Position numbers and translations under genes: made by a program. The notes beneath the pieces are model-generated. The model did no database searches. It was not told where the DNA came from and was given only the letters and a program-made list of their open reading frames with translations. Shown here piece by piece: positions 18,169 to 26,585 of a DNA stretch of 64,000 nt. Each line of letters begins with the position of its first letter. The stretch's first letter is position 1. Source of the stretch: Adhaeribacter aerolatus (lineage in GTDB: Bacteria; Bacteroidota; Bacteroidia; Cytophagales; Hymenobacteraceae); assembly GCF_007991635.1 (NCBI RefSeq), contig NZ_BJYS01000036.1, positions 1 through 64,000 of the forward strand, read 5' to 3'.

Positions 18169-18768
18169 ATGAATTACAATAAAAAGATTCTTATTATAAC
18201 CGGTGATGCAGGTGAAAGTTTTGAAATACTGTATGCATCGCACCGCCTGTTGGAGGCTGGGTACCAACCAGTAATTGCAGCACCTGCTGTAAAGCGAATG
18301 AACCTGGTGATGCATGATTTTGAACCGGGTTGGGATACCTATATAGAACGGCCCGGTTACCTGATGGAATCTGACCTTTCGTTTGATGATGTAAATCCTG
18401 CTGAATACCATTCCCTTCTTATTCCTGGTGGCAGGGCACCCGAATTTTTACGAAACGACCAACGAGTAATAAACATTGTTAAAGCATTTAATGACAGCAA
18501 TAAATATATTTTTGCTATTTGCCATGGCGTTCAGATATTGGTAACCGCAGGCCTGGTAGATGGGCGAAAGATAGCTTGTTATGAACATGTAAAGTTTGAA
18601 GTTGAAGTATGTGGTGGTATTTATGTTACACCAGACCAGGCGGTACAGGACGGAAAAATTATTACCGGGAAAACGTGGCAGTCGCACCCTGAATTTTACA
18701 GACTTGTATTTAACTGTCTTGAAAAATCAAAAGAGGCAGAACCGGAAACACAGGTTGTTATACATTAA
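18169..18768 (+). CDS. DJ-1/PfpI family protein
   Basis: A 199-residue protein of the class-I glutamine-amidotransferase-like superfamily. The nucleophile elbow AICHGVQ has C118-H119, and the conserved upstream acid is in GDAGESFE (E16), the DJ-1/PfpI arrangement. A GGRAPEFLR segment (88-96) is typical of PfpI-like proteins. Members act as proteases, glyoxalases, deglycases or chaperones, and sequence alone does not decide. Cytoplasmic. Codon use is somewhat less GC-rich than in neighbours, and the gene stands at the edge of a repeat-rich accessory stretch, so acquisition by transfer is possible. Start ATG 18169. Confidence 0.88.
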   Translation: MNYNKKILIITGDAGESFEILYASHRLLEAGYQPVIAAPAVKRMNLVMHDFEPGWDTYIERPGYLMESDLSFDDVNPAEYHSLLIPGGRAPEFLRNDQRVINIVKAFNDSNKYIFAICHGVQILVTAGLVDGRKIACYEHVKFEVEVCGGIYVTPDQAVQDGKIITGKTWQSHPEFYRLVFNCLEKSKEAEPETQVVIH

Positions 18769-18840
18769 CCCTTGTTGTGGCTTGTGCATAAACTATACGA
18801 CCAAGAGTTACTTAATCCTCAGTATAATAATAGGCTGCAC

Positions 18841-18975
18841 AGTATGGCGCGGAAGTTACTTCCGTGCCTCTCAATAATCTAGCTCTAACATCATTCATAA
18901 TATTTCTGGCTTATTTTTCAATAACAAGAAATAAGCCAGTCTAAAAAGTCACGGAAGTAACTTCCGCGCCATACT
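18841..18975. repeat. MITE-like element with 26-bp perfect inverted ends
   Basis: The ends (18841-18866 and 18950-18975) are perfect reverse complements, beginning AGTATGGCGCGG on the left. Each end contains the near-palindrome CGGAAGT-N-ACTTCCG. Inside is a second inverted pair, CTGGCTTATTT (18906-18916) / AAATAAGCCAG (18929-18939). No coding capacity. It is related to the shorter element at 49356-49414 and ends 13 bases from the frameshifted hicA. Confidence 0.8.
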
Positions 18976-18987
18976 ATGGAAGAGATC

Positions 18988-19174
18988 TTATATTTTAGGA
19001 ATCTGCAGTTGCTTGCAAATTGCTTTAGCTAATAAATCAATTATATCCGGATGGCAAGGAACGGTAGTTTGGGTATTTAAAGTATCGTTGGCGTAAATAT
19101 CATGTTTCTGCGCCATGCCTGGCCAAATAACAACCTTGTTCTTCCAGATGCTTAATTAGTTTAGCGCGCTTCAC
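18988..19174 (-). pseudogene. hicA: Frameshifted hicA toxin remnant
   Basis: Reading from a GTG at 19174, directly after the hicB stop, the frame gives VKRAKLIKHLEEQGCYLARHG, the usual HicA N-terminus. It then hits a stop about 25 codons in. One extra base in the GGCG stretch near 19110 accounts for this: in the shifted frame the sequence continues HDIYANDT...TTVPCHPDIIDLLAKAICKQLQIPKI to a stop at 18988. The shifted part carries the conserved HicA pattern (His of the catalytic site, TVP.H, ICKQL). HicA is a small RNase toxin; this copy should be inactive unless frameshifting occurs or the base is a sequencing error. Confidence 0.8.
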
Positions 19175-19384
19175 CTAAACCAACTCAAGCGGTTCCTGAT
19201 ACACAATATTGCCGGTGTTAGAATTCTTATCCCGCACATAATCGAGGTAAAGTTCTAAGGCATCCTTAATATTTTCTTTTACTTCTTCTATGGTAGCGCC
19301 CTGCGTTAGCACATCAGGCATTTCTTTAATTTGCCCCACCAAACCTGTTTCTGTTTTCTCAATTACTAAAGTTAATCCAATCAT
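19175..19384 (-). CDS. hicB: HicB-family antitoxin
   Basis: A short HicB-like protein, 69 residues from ATG 19384 (MIGLTLVIEKTETGLVGQ). An upstream TTG at 19390 is possible but less likely. It has the partial RNase-H-like fold of HicB: a beta strand with GLVGQIKEMPDVLTQGATIEEVKENIKDAL, the family hallmark, then a helix with ELYLDYV. There is no C-terminal DNA-binding domain, so autoregulation would need another factor. HicB normally binds and blocks HicA; here the order is hicB then hicA with directly abutting frames. The toxin frame is broken (18988-19174), leaving an apparently solitary antitoxin. Confidence 0.85.
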   Translation of the reverse strand: MIGLTLVIEKTETGLVGQIKEMPDVLTQGATIEEVKENIKDALELYLDYVRDKNSNTGNIVYQEPLELV

Positions 19385-19468
19385 GGTCAAGGGGTTTTTC
19401 TGATATAACGAAAAATCATAAGTCCTGTTTTATGTTCCGGTATCTATAATCTAAATGTTAACATTAAA

Positions 19469-19610
19469 TGCCTCCACATGCTTCAAGTTTAAGCGTAGCG
19501 GTAACTTGGAACAGCGATATAGGCCACTTTTCAACTCTCGTCAGTTTCAAACTGGCCGAATAAAAGCCACAAGTTATCGCTCCGGTCAAACTTGCGGCAT
19601 GGGTGGAGCA
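19469..19610. repeat. Imperfect inverted-repeat element, about 140 bp
   Basis: The two ends (about 19469-19512 and 19567-19610) are imperfect reverse complements over about 44 bases, sharing CCAC, CATGC, CAAGTTT, AGCG and TAACTTG in order. The middle has a nested 13-base palindrome (CAGTTT-G-AAACTG) and a GGCCA/TGGCC pair. An open frame runs across it but has no protein-like character. The layout suggests a REP/MITE-type element able to fold into a long hairpin. Confidence 0.65.
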
Positions 19611-19664
19611 TATTGGAATTTAAGTTTTTTTTTCTATATTGTTTTTAAAGCTATATGAAATCCT

Positions 19665-20543
19665 ATGAAAAACTTATTACTCCTTTTATTAACAACATTA
19701 TTTTTCAATTGTTCTAATGTCAAAATGGAACTTAATTCAGAACCTGAAAAAGAAAATGATTTACAAAAGTATAATATTATAGGACAAGTAAAATCAATAA
19801 AGACCACTAGCACTAATCAAAAACTTGAAGATACACCTGGTGCATATACTAAACATGTAAGAAAAGTTAAATATAATCAGGATGGATACATTACTGAATC
19901 TACTGATTCAACTGTTAAGATAATTTTAAAATATGATAAAAATGGTAATATTGAAGAGGAAAAAAGATACAATGGTGATAAACTTATTGCTTACGCTGAA
20001 TCTAAATATGATAATAATGGCAATGTATTAGAACGTTTATTTTTTGAAAAAAATGGGAACGATATTAAAAACACTTTTAAATGGATTAAACGTTATGATG
20101 ATAATAATAACCTAGTAGAAGAAAGTGTATTCGATGGCAATGGTAGCCCTGATGGTAAATCTGTTTTCAAATATGATACTAATGGAAATAGGATTGAAGA
20201 ATTATCATATGAATTAGATGGTAAAAGCCTTAACTATAAAGCAACATTTACATATGATGAAAAAGGGAATGTAAAAGAAAGATATATTAAAGATAACGAA
20301 AGTGCTTATATAAGTAAATTTAAATACGATGATAAAAATAATTGTATTGAAATTTCTGAGCTAAGTACAAAATTTAAAACTGATGATAATGGTAGTATAG
20401 TTGAAGTAAAAGAACCTGCAACAGTAAAAGAAGTAAAATATAAATATGATGAAAAAGGCAATTGGACAAAACTTACTGTTACTGTACCAGAAGAATCTAC
20501 TTATCCTGTTAGTATAGAAGAACGAGTAATTGAGTATTATTAA
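19665..20543 (+). CDS. Lipoprotein with YD-like repeats
   Basis: A 292-residue protein with a lipoprotein signal (MKNLLLLLLTTLFFNCSN; lipobox Cys at residue 16). The rest is made of about seven imperfect repeats built around KYDxNGNxxE (KYDKNGNIEEE, KYDNNGNVLER, RYDDNNNLVEE, KYDTNGNRIEE, TYDEKGNVKER, KYDDKNNCIEI, KYDEKGNWTKL). These resemble YD/RHS-type or MORN-like beta-hairpin repeats, but the protein lacks an RHS core and toxin tail. Likely a periplasmic or surface lipoprotein. It is much richer in A, T, Lys, Asn and Asp codons than neighbouring genes and sits among repeat elements, suggesting horizontal acquisition. Function unknown. Confidence 0.75.
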   Translation: MKNLLLLLLTTLFFNCSNVKMELNSEPEKENDLQKYNIIGQVKSIKTTSTNQKLEDTPGAYTKHVRKVKYNQDGYITESTDSTVKIILKYDKNGNIEEEKRYNGDKLIAYAESKYDNNGNVLERLFFEKNGNDIKNTFKWIKRYDDNNNLVEESVFDGNGSPDGKSVFKYDTNGNRIEELSYELDGKSLNYKATFTYDEKGNVKERYIKDNESAYISKFKYDDKNNCIEISELSTKFKTDDNGSIVEVKEPATVKEVKYKYDEKGNWTKLTVTVPEESTYPVSIEERVIEYY

Positions 20544-20650
20544 CAATTTGAATTCATTTTACTCTTAAGGGGAATTTGCTTTTTAGAACCATTCATCATA
20601 TCTCCAAATTAATTTTTAACTATGAAGAAAATTTTATGAATTCCTGCCAT

Positions 20651-20678
20651 GTTAAGTGTTTTTTACCTGACACTAAAC
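20651..20678. repeat. Degenerate copy of CCTGACAC palindrome
   Basis: Shares GTGTTTTTT-ACCTGACACT with the better-preserved copy at 20737-20764, and both are preceded by a similar GCCxTG context. The left arm is eroded here, leaving only AGTGT/ACACT. Confidence 0.5.
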
Positions 20679-20736
20679 AGTAGAAAAAAATACAAATACC
20701 TACAATCATTAATATTACTCTTCTTAGCTTCCCGCC

Positions 20737-20761
20737 GTGTCAGGTGTTTTTCACCTGACAC
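20737..20761. repeat. Perfect 10-bp palindromic hairpin
   Basis: Arms GTGTCAGGTG and CACCTGACAC with a TTTTT loop, 20 bases beyond the dnaE stop. No T-run follows on the dnaE strand, so it is not a standard terminator, though the hairpin could protect the mRNA 3' end. A related copy lies 86 bases away. Confidence 0.7.
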
Positions 20762-20780
20762 TTACTGGCAGCACCAAATT

Positions 20781-23700
20781 CTACAACAACTTACAAGTCC
20801 CGATATTATTTTCTTTAATCTTCTGAATAAAGGTTTTCGGGTCGATGCGGTACTTGCGGGAGAACATTTCGATGGAAATACGTTCGGTGGGGTCGCTTAG
20901 CATGAGTTCGAATTTTTTGCCGCCCGGCGAAGTTTGAGCGGCTTCCTCAATCCGATCAATCAGCAAATCATTCAGCGTTCGAATATCAATATCCAGGCGG
21001 ACGCCGTTGGCCATTTTATCGGTTAAATCGCCTAACAACTGAATATTTACAGGTTTTAATTCCCACTGGTCTTCGGTTTTGTAGCGCAACTGCACTTTGC
21101 CTTTTATAAACACAAACATGCCTTCGCGCAGGTACTGGGCAAACTTTACAAAGTCTTCGCCAAACAAAGCCATGTTCAGGGTAGAGTCGTAATCTTCGAG
21201 GGTAAACAGGGCAAACGGGTTGCCGTTTTTGGCAGAGGTCCGGATTACCACATTCGACACAATACCCGCTACGTTCACGTCTTTGCCCTTGTACTCCGTT
21301 ACTTTATCTAAAGAGCAGGTGCAGTACGAATCAATTTCCAGGCTGAACTGGTCCAAGGGGTGACCCGAAATATAGAAACCTACTACTTCTTTTTCGCGGC
21401 GCAGTTTTTCGGTCGGTGTCCAGGGGGCAACTTCGGGTACTTTGGGCAGCGGAGCGGCTACCGCAGCGCCACCGCCAAACAACGATTGCTGGGCAGCACT
21501 GGCTTCGGCCTGGTGGTTATTGCCAAACCGAACGGCTTTTTCAATCAGGTTTTGGGTTTCGCCTTCGGCCAAATCTAAATATTGGGCACGGTGGTATTTC
21601 TCGAAAGAATCGAAAGCGCCGGCCTGGGCCATGCTCTCGAAGGTTTTCTTGTTTACCGCCCGCAGGTTTACCCGTTTGGCAAAATCAAAAATATCCTGGT
21701 AAGGGCCGTTCTTCTCCCGTTCTTCCAGAATAGCTTCTACCGCCGCTTCGCCGGTGCCTTTTATAGCGCCCAAACCAAAACGGATAGCGCCTTCCTGGTT
21801 GACGTTAAATTTATAAATGGATTCATTTACGTCCGGCCCCAGCACCTGTACGCCTTGCTTGCGCGCTTCCTCAATAAAGAACGTCACCTTTTTAATGTCG
21901 TTCATGTTGTGCGTCAGCACCGAGGCCATGTATTCGGCGGGGTAATGCGCTTTTAAGTAACCGGTTTGGTAAGCTACCACGGAGTAAGCAGCGGAGTGGG
22001 AGCGGTTAAACCCGTACTGGGCAAACTTCTCCATTACATCAAATACCTCGGAGGCTTTTTTCTCTGGTATTTTATGTATTTCCTTGGCACCCTTAATAAA
22101 TTTCTCCCGCTCCTGGGCCATTTTTTTCATGTCCTTCTTACCCATCGCGCGGCGCAGCAAGTCGGCGCCCCCGAGTGAGTAACCGGCCAGGATTTGCGCG
22201 GTTTGCATAATCTGCTCCTGGTACACCATAATGCCCTGCGAATAATTCAGGATGGGTTCCAGGAGTTCGTGCGGGTAATCTACCTCTTCGCGGCCGTGTT
22301 TCCGGTTAATAAAGTTCGGAATGAACTGCATCGGGCCCGGCCGGTAAAGGGCGTTCATGGCAATTAAATCTTCAATATTGGTCGGCTTTAAATCTTTCAG
22401 GTACATGCGCATGCCCTCCGATTCAAACTGGAAAGTTCCGATGGTATCGCCGCGCTGATAGAGTTCGTACGTTTTCTCATCGTCCATCGGAATGGCATCA
22501 ATATCAATGTCTACGCCGTGGTTTCGTTTGATCAACGCCAGCGCATCCTTAATAATGGTCAGGGTTTTAAGCCCCAGGAAGTCCATCTTCAGCATGCCCG
22601 CCGACTCGATTACCTTCCCGTCAAATTGAGTAACTAATAAATCAGAATCCTTGGAAGTTGAAACCGGAATGTAGTTGGTGATATCGTCGGGGGCAATAAT
22701 TACCCCGGCCGCGTGAATACCAGTGTTGCGCACCGAGCCTTCTAGTTTTTCGGCCAGCTTCAGGGTTTTAGCGCGTAAGTCGTTACCGTCCCGGATAGCT
22801 TTAAGTTCAGGGCTTTCTTCAAAGGCTTTGGCCAACGTAGTGCCCGGCGCATCCGGTACCATTTTAGCCAGTTCGTTCGCATCGGATAAAGGCAATTCCA
22901 AGGCCCGGGCCACATCTTTAATACTCGATTTGGCTGCCATGGTACCAAAGGTAATAATCTGGGCTACCTGCGTTTTACCGTATTTATCAACCACATAGTC
23001 GATTACCCGCTGGCGGTTTTCGTCGTCGAAGTCAATATCAATATCGGGCATACTTACCCGTTCCGGATTCAGGAACCGCTCAAAGAGCAGGGAATATTTT
23101 ATGGGGTCGATATTGGTAATCCCCACGCAGTAAGCTACCGCCGAACCAGCCGCCGAACCCCGGCCCGGACCCACGGCTACGCCCATGCTGCGGCCTTTGT
23201 TAATAAAATCCTGCACGATGAGGAAGTAACCCGCAAAGCCCATGGTTTCAATAATCTGCAACTCGTAGTTAAGCCGTTCCTCAATTTCGGGGGTTATGTC
23301 GCCGTACCGTTTTTTGGCGCCTTCAAAGGTTAGGTGGCGCAAAAAGGCATCGGGCCCGGCGTGGTCCGCCGGAATCGGGAAGTTGGGTAATAAAATATCG
23401 CGCTGTAGTTTGGGCGGCGTTATTTTATCTATAATCTCGTTGGTGTTGTCAATGGCTTCGGGTACGTCGATGAATAATTTATTCATCTCGGCCTGGTTCT
23501 TGAAATAAAACTGGTCATTCGGGAAACCAAAACGGGTTTTAGTACCCATTTCGTCAATTTTATTTAAAGCGCTCCGCACCGAAGCGTAATTGGAATATTT
23601 GCTCCGGACGTTATCCAGGGTATCGTAAATTACCTCGTTGCTGTCAGTCAGGAAGCGGTAATATTTGGTAGAGAAATCGCCAACGGGCATACTCTGGTCT

Positions 23701-24407
23701 TCGCCGGTGTTTACGCACAATAAAATATCGTGCGGACTCCAGTCGTCCTGCTCCACGTAGTGCGAGTCGTTGGTAGCAATGGTTTTTACGTTGTATTTCT
23801 TGGCCCACTTTAGTAAAACCTGGTTGATATCTTCCTGGCTTTTACCGGTGTTATCAATATTTTGCAGGCCGTGGCGCTGAATTTCGATGTAATAATCTTC
23901 GCCAAACAAATCGAGCCACCACCGGAATATTTCTTCGGCTTCTTCTTCGGTTTTCCAAAGAATGGCTTGCGGCACCTCGGCCCCGATGCAGCAAGAAGTA
24001 GCAATCAAACCTTTTGAATATTTCTGCAAAAGTTCTTTATCGATGCGGGGCCACTTGCTGTACAAGCCTTCGATGTAGCTGAGCGAGCACAACTTAGCCA
24101 GGTTTTTGTAGCCATCCTGGTCTTTGGCCAGCAGCAACTGGTGGAAGCGGTTGTCTTTAACCTCTTTACTGAACTGCTTTTTAAAACGGTCTTCCACCAA
24201 ATAAAATTCGCAGCCCACAATCGGCTTCACGTTGTATTTATTGGCCTCGGCCACAAAATTAAAAGCCCCGAACATGTTGCCGTGGTCGGTCATGGCAACG
24301 GCTTTCATGCCATCGGCCTGGGCTTTTTTCATCAGGGCACTAATGCTGGCTTGTCCGTCGAGTAAGGAATATTGGGTATGGCAGTGTAAATGCGAGAAAT
24401 CAGGCAC
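20781..24407 (-). CDS. dnaE: DNA polymerase III subunit alpha
   Basis: Replicative DNA polymerase catalytic subunit, about 1208 residues. The N-terminal PHP domain begins HLHCHTQYSLLDG. The polymerase palm has the catalytic acids in PDIDIDFDDENR and the nucleotide-binding region GPGRGSAAGS. Helix-hairpin-helix and OB-fold regions follow (NVAGIVSNVV, about 1040-1130). I start at GTG 24407, giving MPDFSHLHCHTQ, the normal N-terminus in this phylum; the open frame extends to a TTG at 24458 but that extra peptide looks non-native. The gene is divergent from an MFS exporter. Cytoplasmic replisome component partnering with the beta clamp and DnaX. Confidence 0.97.
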   Translation of the reverse strand: MPDFSHLHCHTQYSLLDGQASISALMKKAQADGMKAVAMTDHGNMFGAFNFVAEANKYNVKPIVGCEFYLVEDRFKKQFSKEVKDNRFHQLLLAKDQDGYKNLAKLCSLSYIEGLYSKWPRIDKELLQKYSKGLIATSCCIGAEVPQAILWKTEEEAEEIFRWWLDLFGEDYYIEIQRHGLQNIDNTGKSQEDINQVLLKWAKKYNVKTIATNDSHYVEQDDWSPHDILLCVNTGEDQSMPVGDFSTKYYRFLTDSNEVIYDTLDNVRSKYSNYASVRSALNKIDEMGTKTRFGFPNDQFYFKNQAEMNKLFIDVPEAIDNTNEIIDKITPPKLQRDILLPNFPIPADHAGPDAFLRHLTFEGAKKRYGDITPEIEERLNYELQIIETMGFAGYFLIVQDFINKGRSMGVAVGPGRGSAAGSAVAYCVGITNIDPIKYSLLFERFLNPERVSMPDIDIDFDDENRQRVIDYVVDKYGKTQVAQIITFGTMAAKSSIKDVARALELPLSDANELAKMVPDAPGTTLAKAFEESPELKAIRDGNDLRAKTLKLAEKLEGSVRNTGIHAAGVIIAPDDITNYIPVSTSKDSDLLVTQFDGKVIESAGMLKMDFLGLKTLTIIKDALALIKRNHGVDIDIDAIPMDDEKTYELYQRGDTIGTFQFESEGMRMYLKDLKPTNIEDLIAMNALYRPGPMQFIPNFINRKHGREEVDYPHELLEPILNYSQGIMVYQEQIMQTAQILAGYSLGGADLLRRAMGKKDMKKMAQEREKFIKGAKEIHKIPEKKASEVFDVMEKFAQYGFNRSHSAAYSVVAYQTGYLKAHYPAEYMASVLTHNMNDIKKVTFFIEEARKQGVQVLGPDVNESIYKFNVNQEGAIRFGLGAIKGTGEAAVEAILEEREKNGPYQDIFDFAKRVNLRAVNKKTFESMAQAGAFDSFEKYHRAQYLDLAEGETQNLIEKAVRFGNNHQAEASAAQQSLFGGGAAVAAPLPKVPEVAPWTPTEKLRREKEVVGFYISGHPLDQFSLEIDSYCTCSLDKVTEYKGKDVNVAGIVSNVVIRTSAKNGNPFALFTLEDYDSTLNMALFGEDFVKFAQYLREGMFVFIKGKVQLRYKTEDQWELKPVNIQLLGDLTDKMANGVRLDIDIRTLNDLLIDRIEEAAQTSPGGKKFELMLSDPTERISIEMFSRKYRIDPKTFIQKIKENNIGTCKLL

Positions 24408-24637
24408 GCTTCTTAAATTAATAATTAAAATTATGAATGATGAATTGCTTTTGGGCAATTAAAGCTGGCCGTGGGGCAAGCTTCCGGATATTAAAATTAA
24501 TAAAAATTAGGCTTAGGCCCAAGCTAAATAATGTTTGTATCTGGCTTACAACCATAATAAAATTTTATGCTACCAGATTTGTTTTAGCACCGTATTTACT
24601 ACGCTACAGGTAATTGTTTAACAAGAATATATTCCGG

Positions 24638-25984
24638 ATGAGTTCCACCCTTCCTAATACCACTACCCGCCGACAAGTGCCTCTTTCAGAGATGTTCCGG
24701 GCTTTGCAATACAAAAATTATCGTTTGTTTTTCAGCGGCCAGGGCATCTCGCTGATTGGTACCTGGATGCAGCAGATTGCCATGAGCTGGCTTGTTTACC
24801 GGCTTACCGACTCGGTTTTTTTATTGGGTATTCTGGGTTTTGCCAGCCAAATTCCTTCTTTTTTACTCGGTCCATTTGCCGGTGTTGTATCAGATCGTTT
24901 TAACCGCCACCGCATTTTAATATTTACGCAAGCTTTATCAATGGTGCAAGCCTCCGTGCTGGCGACCCTGGTACTAACCGAAAGAGCAACCACTACCTGG
25001 CTGATTGGCTTAAGTGTTTTCTTGGGTATTGTAAACGCTTTCGACGTAAGCGCCCGGCAGGCTTTTGTGGTCAGTTTAATTCCAAAACGCGAAGACGTGA
25101 GCAATGCTATCGCTTTAAATTCTTCGATGTTTAATATGGCGCGTTTGGTGGGGCCTTCAATAGCGGGTATTTTAATTGCGGCCGTAGGCGAAGGCATGTG
25201 TTTCTTAATAAATGCCATTAGTTACGTAGCCGTTATTTTGTCTTTGCTTTTAATAAAAGTAACACCGTTCGTGCAGTCTAAAAAAGATGCCCAAATTTGG
25301 CGTTCGTTAAAAGAAGGATTTGGCTATGCCTTCGGTTTTCCGCCCATCCGGGCCATTATTTTGTTAATTGCTTTAATTAGTTTGTTCGGGATGCCTTTTA
25401 GCGTGCTGATGCCCGTTTTTGCCCGCGATATATTGCACGGGGGGGCTAATACGCTGGGTTATTTAATGGGGGCTTCCGGTATTGGCGCGCTGTTGGGCGC
25501 ATTGTATTTGGCGCAGCGCTCTTCAGTAATTGGGTTGGGTAAAATAATAATTGGGGCTACTTTACTCATGAGTGTGGGGCTTATTTGTTTTTCGTTTACC
25601 CAAAGTTTGTGGCTGGCCTTAATTTTTATATTTATGACCGGACTGGGCATGATTGTACAGATGGCCGCCAACAATACCATTTTGCAAACCATTGTGGATG
25701 ATGACAAGCGGGGCCGGGTAATGAGTTTTTACTCGATGGCTTTTATGGGCATGGCACCTTTTGGCAGTTTAATCGCCGGGGCTGTGGCCGATAGAATTGG
25801 GGTGGCCTATACTTTTTTAGGCTGTGGTATTATGTGCTTCCTCAGTATTATTCCGTTTGCCATTCAATTGCCCAACTTACGCAAAATGGTGCGCCCTATT
25901 TACGAACGCCTGGGTATTTTACCCCAGGTGGCTACCGGCCTGCAATCGGCTACTGCTTTAACTACGCCGCCGGAAGACCAATAA
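24638..25984 (+). CDS. MFS transporter, EntS/MFS_3 type
   Basis: A major-facilitator exporter with about twelve membrane segments, 448 residues from ATG 24638 (MSSTLPNTTTRRQVPLSEMFRAL). The N-terminal signature is NYRLFFSGQGISLIGTWMQQIAMSWLVYRLT, followed by the conserved cytoplasmic loop GVVSDRFNRHRIL between segments 2 and 3, and DKRGRVMSFYSMAFMGMAPFG in the second half. This is the MFS_3 pattern, which includes the enterobactin exporter EntS and several drug-efflux proteins. The substrate is unknown and there are no siderophore genes nearby. A second in-frame ATG at 24614 would add eight residues. Confidence 0.92.
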   Translation: MSSTLPNTTTRRQVPLSEMFRALQYKNYRLFFSGQGISLIGTWMQQIAMSWLVYRLTDSVFLLGILGFASQIPSFLLGPFAGVVSDRFNRHRILIFTQALSMVQASVLATLVLTERATTTWLIGLSVFLGIVNAFDVSARQAFVVSLIPKREDVSNAIALNSSMFNMARLVGPSIAGILIAAVGEGMCFLINAISYVAVILSLLLIKVTPFVQSKKDAQIWRSLKEGFGYAFGFPPIRAIILLIALISLFGMPFSVLMPVFARDILHGGANTLGYLMGASGIGALLGALYLAQRSSVIGLGKIIIGATLLMSVGLICFSFTQSLWLALIFIFMTGLGMIVQMAANNTILQTIVDDDKRGRVMSFYSMAFMGMAPFGSLIAGAVADRIGVAYTFLGCGIMCFLSIIPFAIQLPNLRKMVRPIYERLGILPQVATGLQSATALTTPPEDQ

Positions 25985-26024
25985 TAGCAATAGCGTTTAC
26001 GAGCAGGTAAATTGTTGGCAAAAA

Positions 26025-26345
26025 TTAGCTAGCGTGTTTTACTTTACTAAGGAAATAATGAAGAATTAGGGCCAGAATAGTCCAGTAAAAAGCAAATCCG
26101 ACCAGAAAAAAAGGTGGCGGCGTATCCGGATCTTGGTGCAAAAAATTAATAAAAGGCAACAGCGGCCCAATTAAAATAATTTTGATAGGCGACAAAATCG
26201 TAGATACAGCAGCTTTCCAGCCTACTTGTGATTCCGTTCCCAGGAAAGACTCAGGCGGCTGTTCCAAAAGTGAAGTAGTGCCAAAAAGAAAGGCAGACGC
26301 AAAAAGGAGGAAGAGGAAGACGAATTTTATTCTTGAATTATTCAT
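26025..26345 (-). CDS. Small membrane protein, unknown
   Basis: A 106-residue protein from ATG 26345 (MNNSRIKFVFLFLL). Three hydrophobic stretches are visible: an N-terminal segment (FVFLFLLFASAFLFG), a central one (TILSPIKIILIGPLLPFINFL) and a C-terminal one (FFLVGFAFYWTILALILHYFL). The loop after the first segment is acidic. It is probably a small inner-membrane protein with two or three spans. It converges with the MFS gene, with 40 bases between the stops. I do not recognise the family; the hydrophobic pattern and clean start support a real gene. Confidence 0.55.
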   Translation of the reverse strand: MNNSRIKFVFLFLLFASAFLFGTTSLLEQPPESFLGTESQVGWKAAVSTILSPIKIILIGPLLPFINFLHQDPDTPPPFFLVGFAFYWTILALILHYFLSKVKHAS

Positions 26346-26527
26346 GCTCTCCAAATAATATACTACCTTTTACTGTATGTTAATATAAGAATTTTTAAGA
26401 CTGTTTGCAAATAAAAACTCATCTAATGAACTGCTGTTCTGGTGTTAGCGGGTGCACAAAGTAGAACAATCAGAATTAAGCTGCTAACTGCTATAGCAAC
26501 GGGAGGCTGAATAGGTATCACATAAAA

Positions 26528-26562
26528 ACAAAAAGGCCGAATAATTAAATATTCGGCCTTCT
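26528..26562 (-). terminator. Terminator of the lytic transglycosylase gene
   Basis: A perfect 11-bp stem (AAGGCCGAATA at 26533-26543 / TATTCGGCCTT at 26550-26560) with a 6-base loop. On the minus strand a T-rich TTTTTGTTTTTATG stretch follows. Confidence 0.88.
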
Positions 26563-26585
26563 TGTTTTTAAGCTACTGGGGATTT

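Noticed and set aside
19455-19658. An open frame of 67 codons between hicB and the YD-repeat lipoprotein
   Set aside because: It runs across the two arms of the imperfect inverted repeat (19469-19610); the peptide has no protein-like pattern and the DNA is better explained as a repeat element.
24408-24458. 17-codon extension of dnaE from a TTG
   Set aside because: The family N-terminus begins at PDFSHLHCHTQ, matched by GTG 24407; the extension is AT-rich and not conserved in type.
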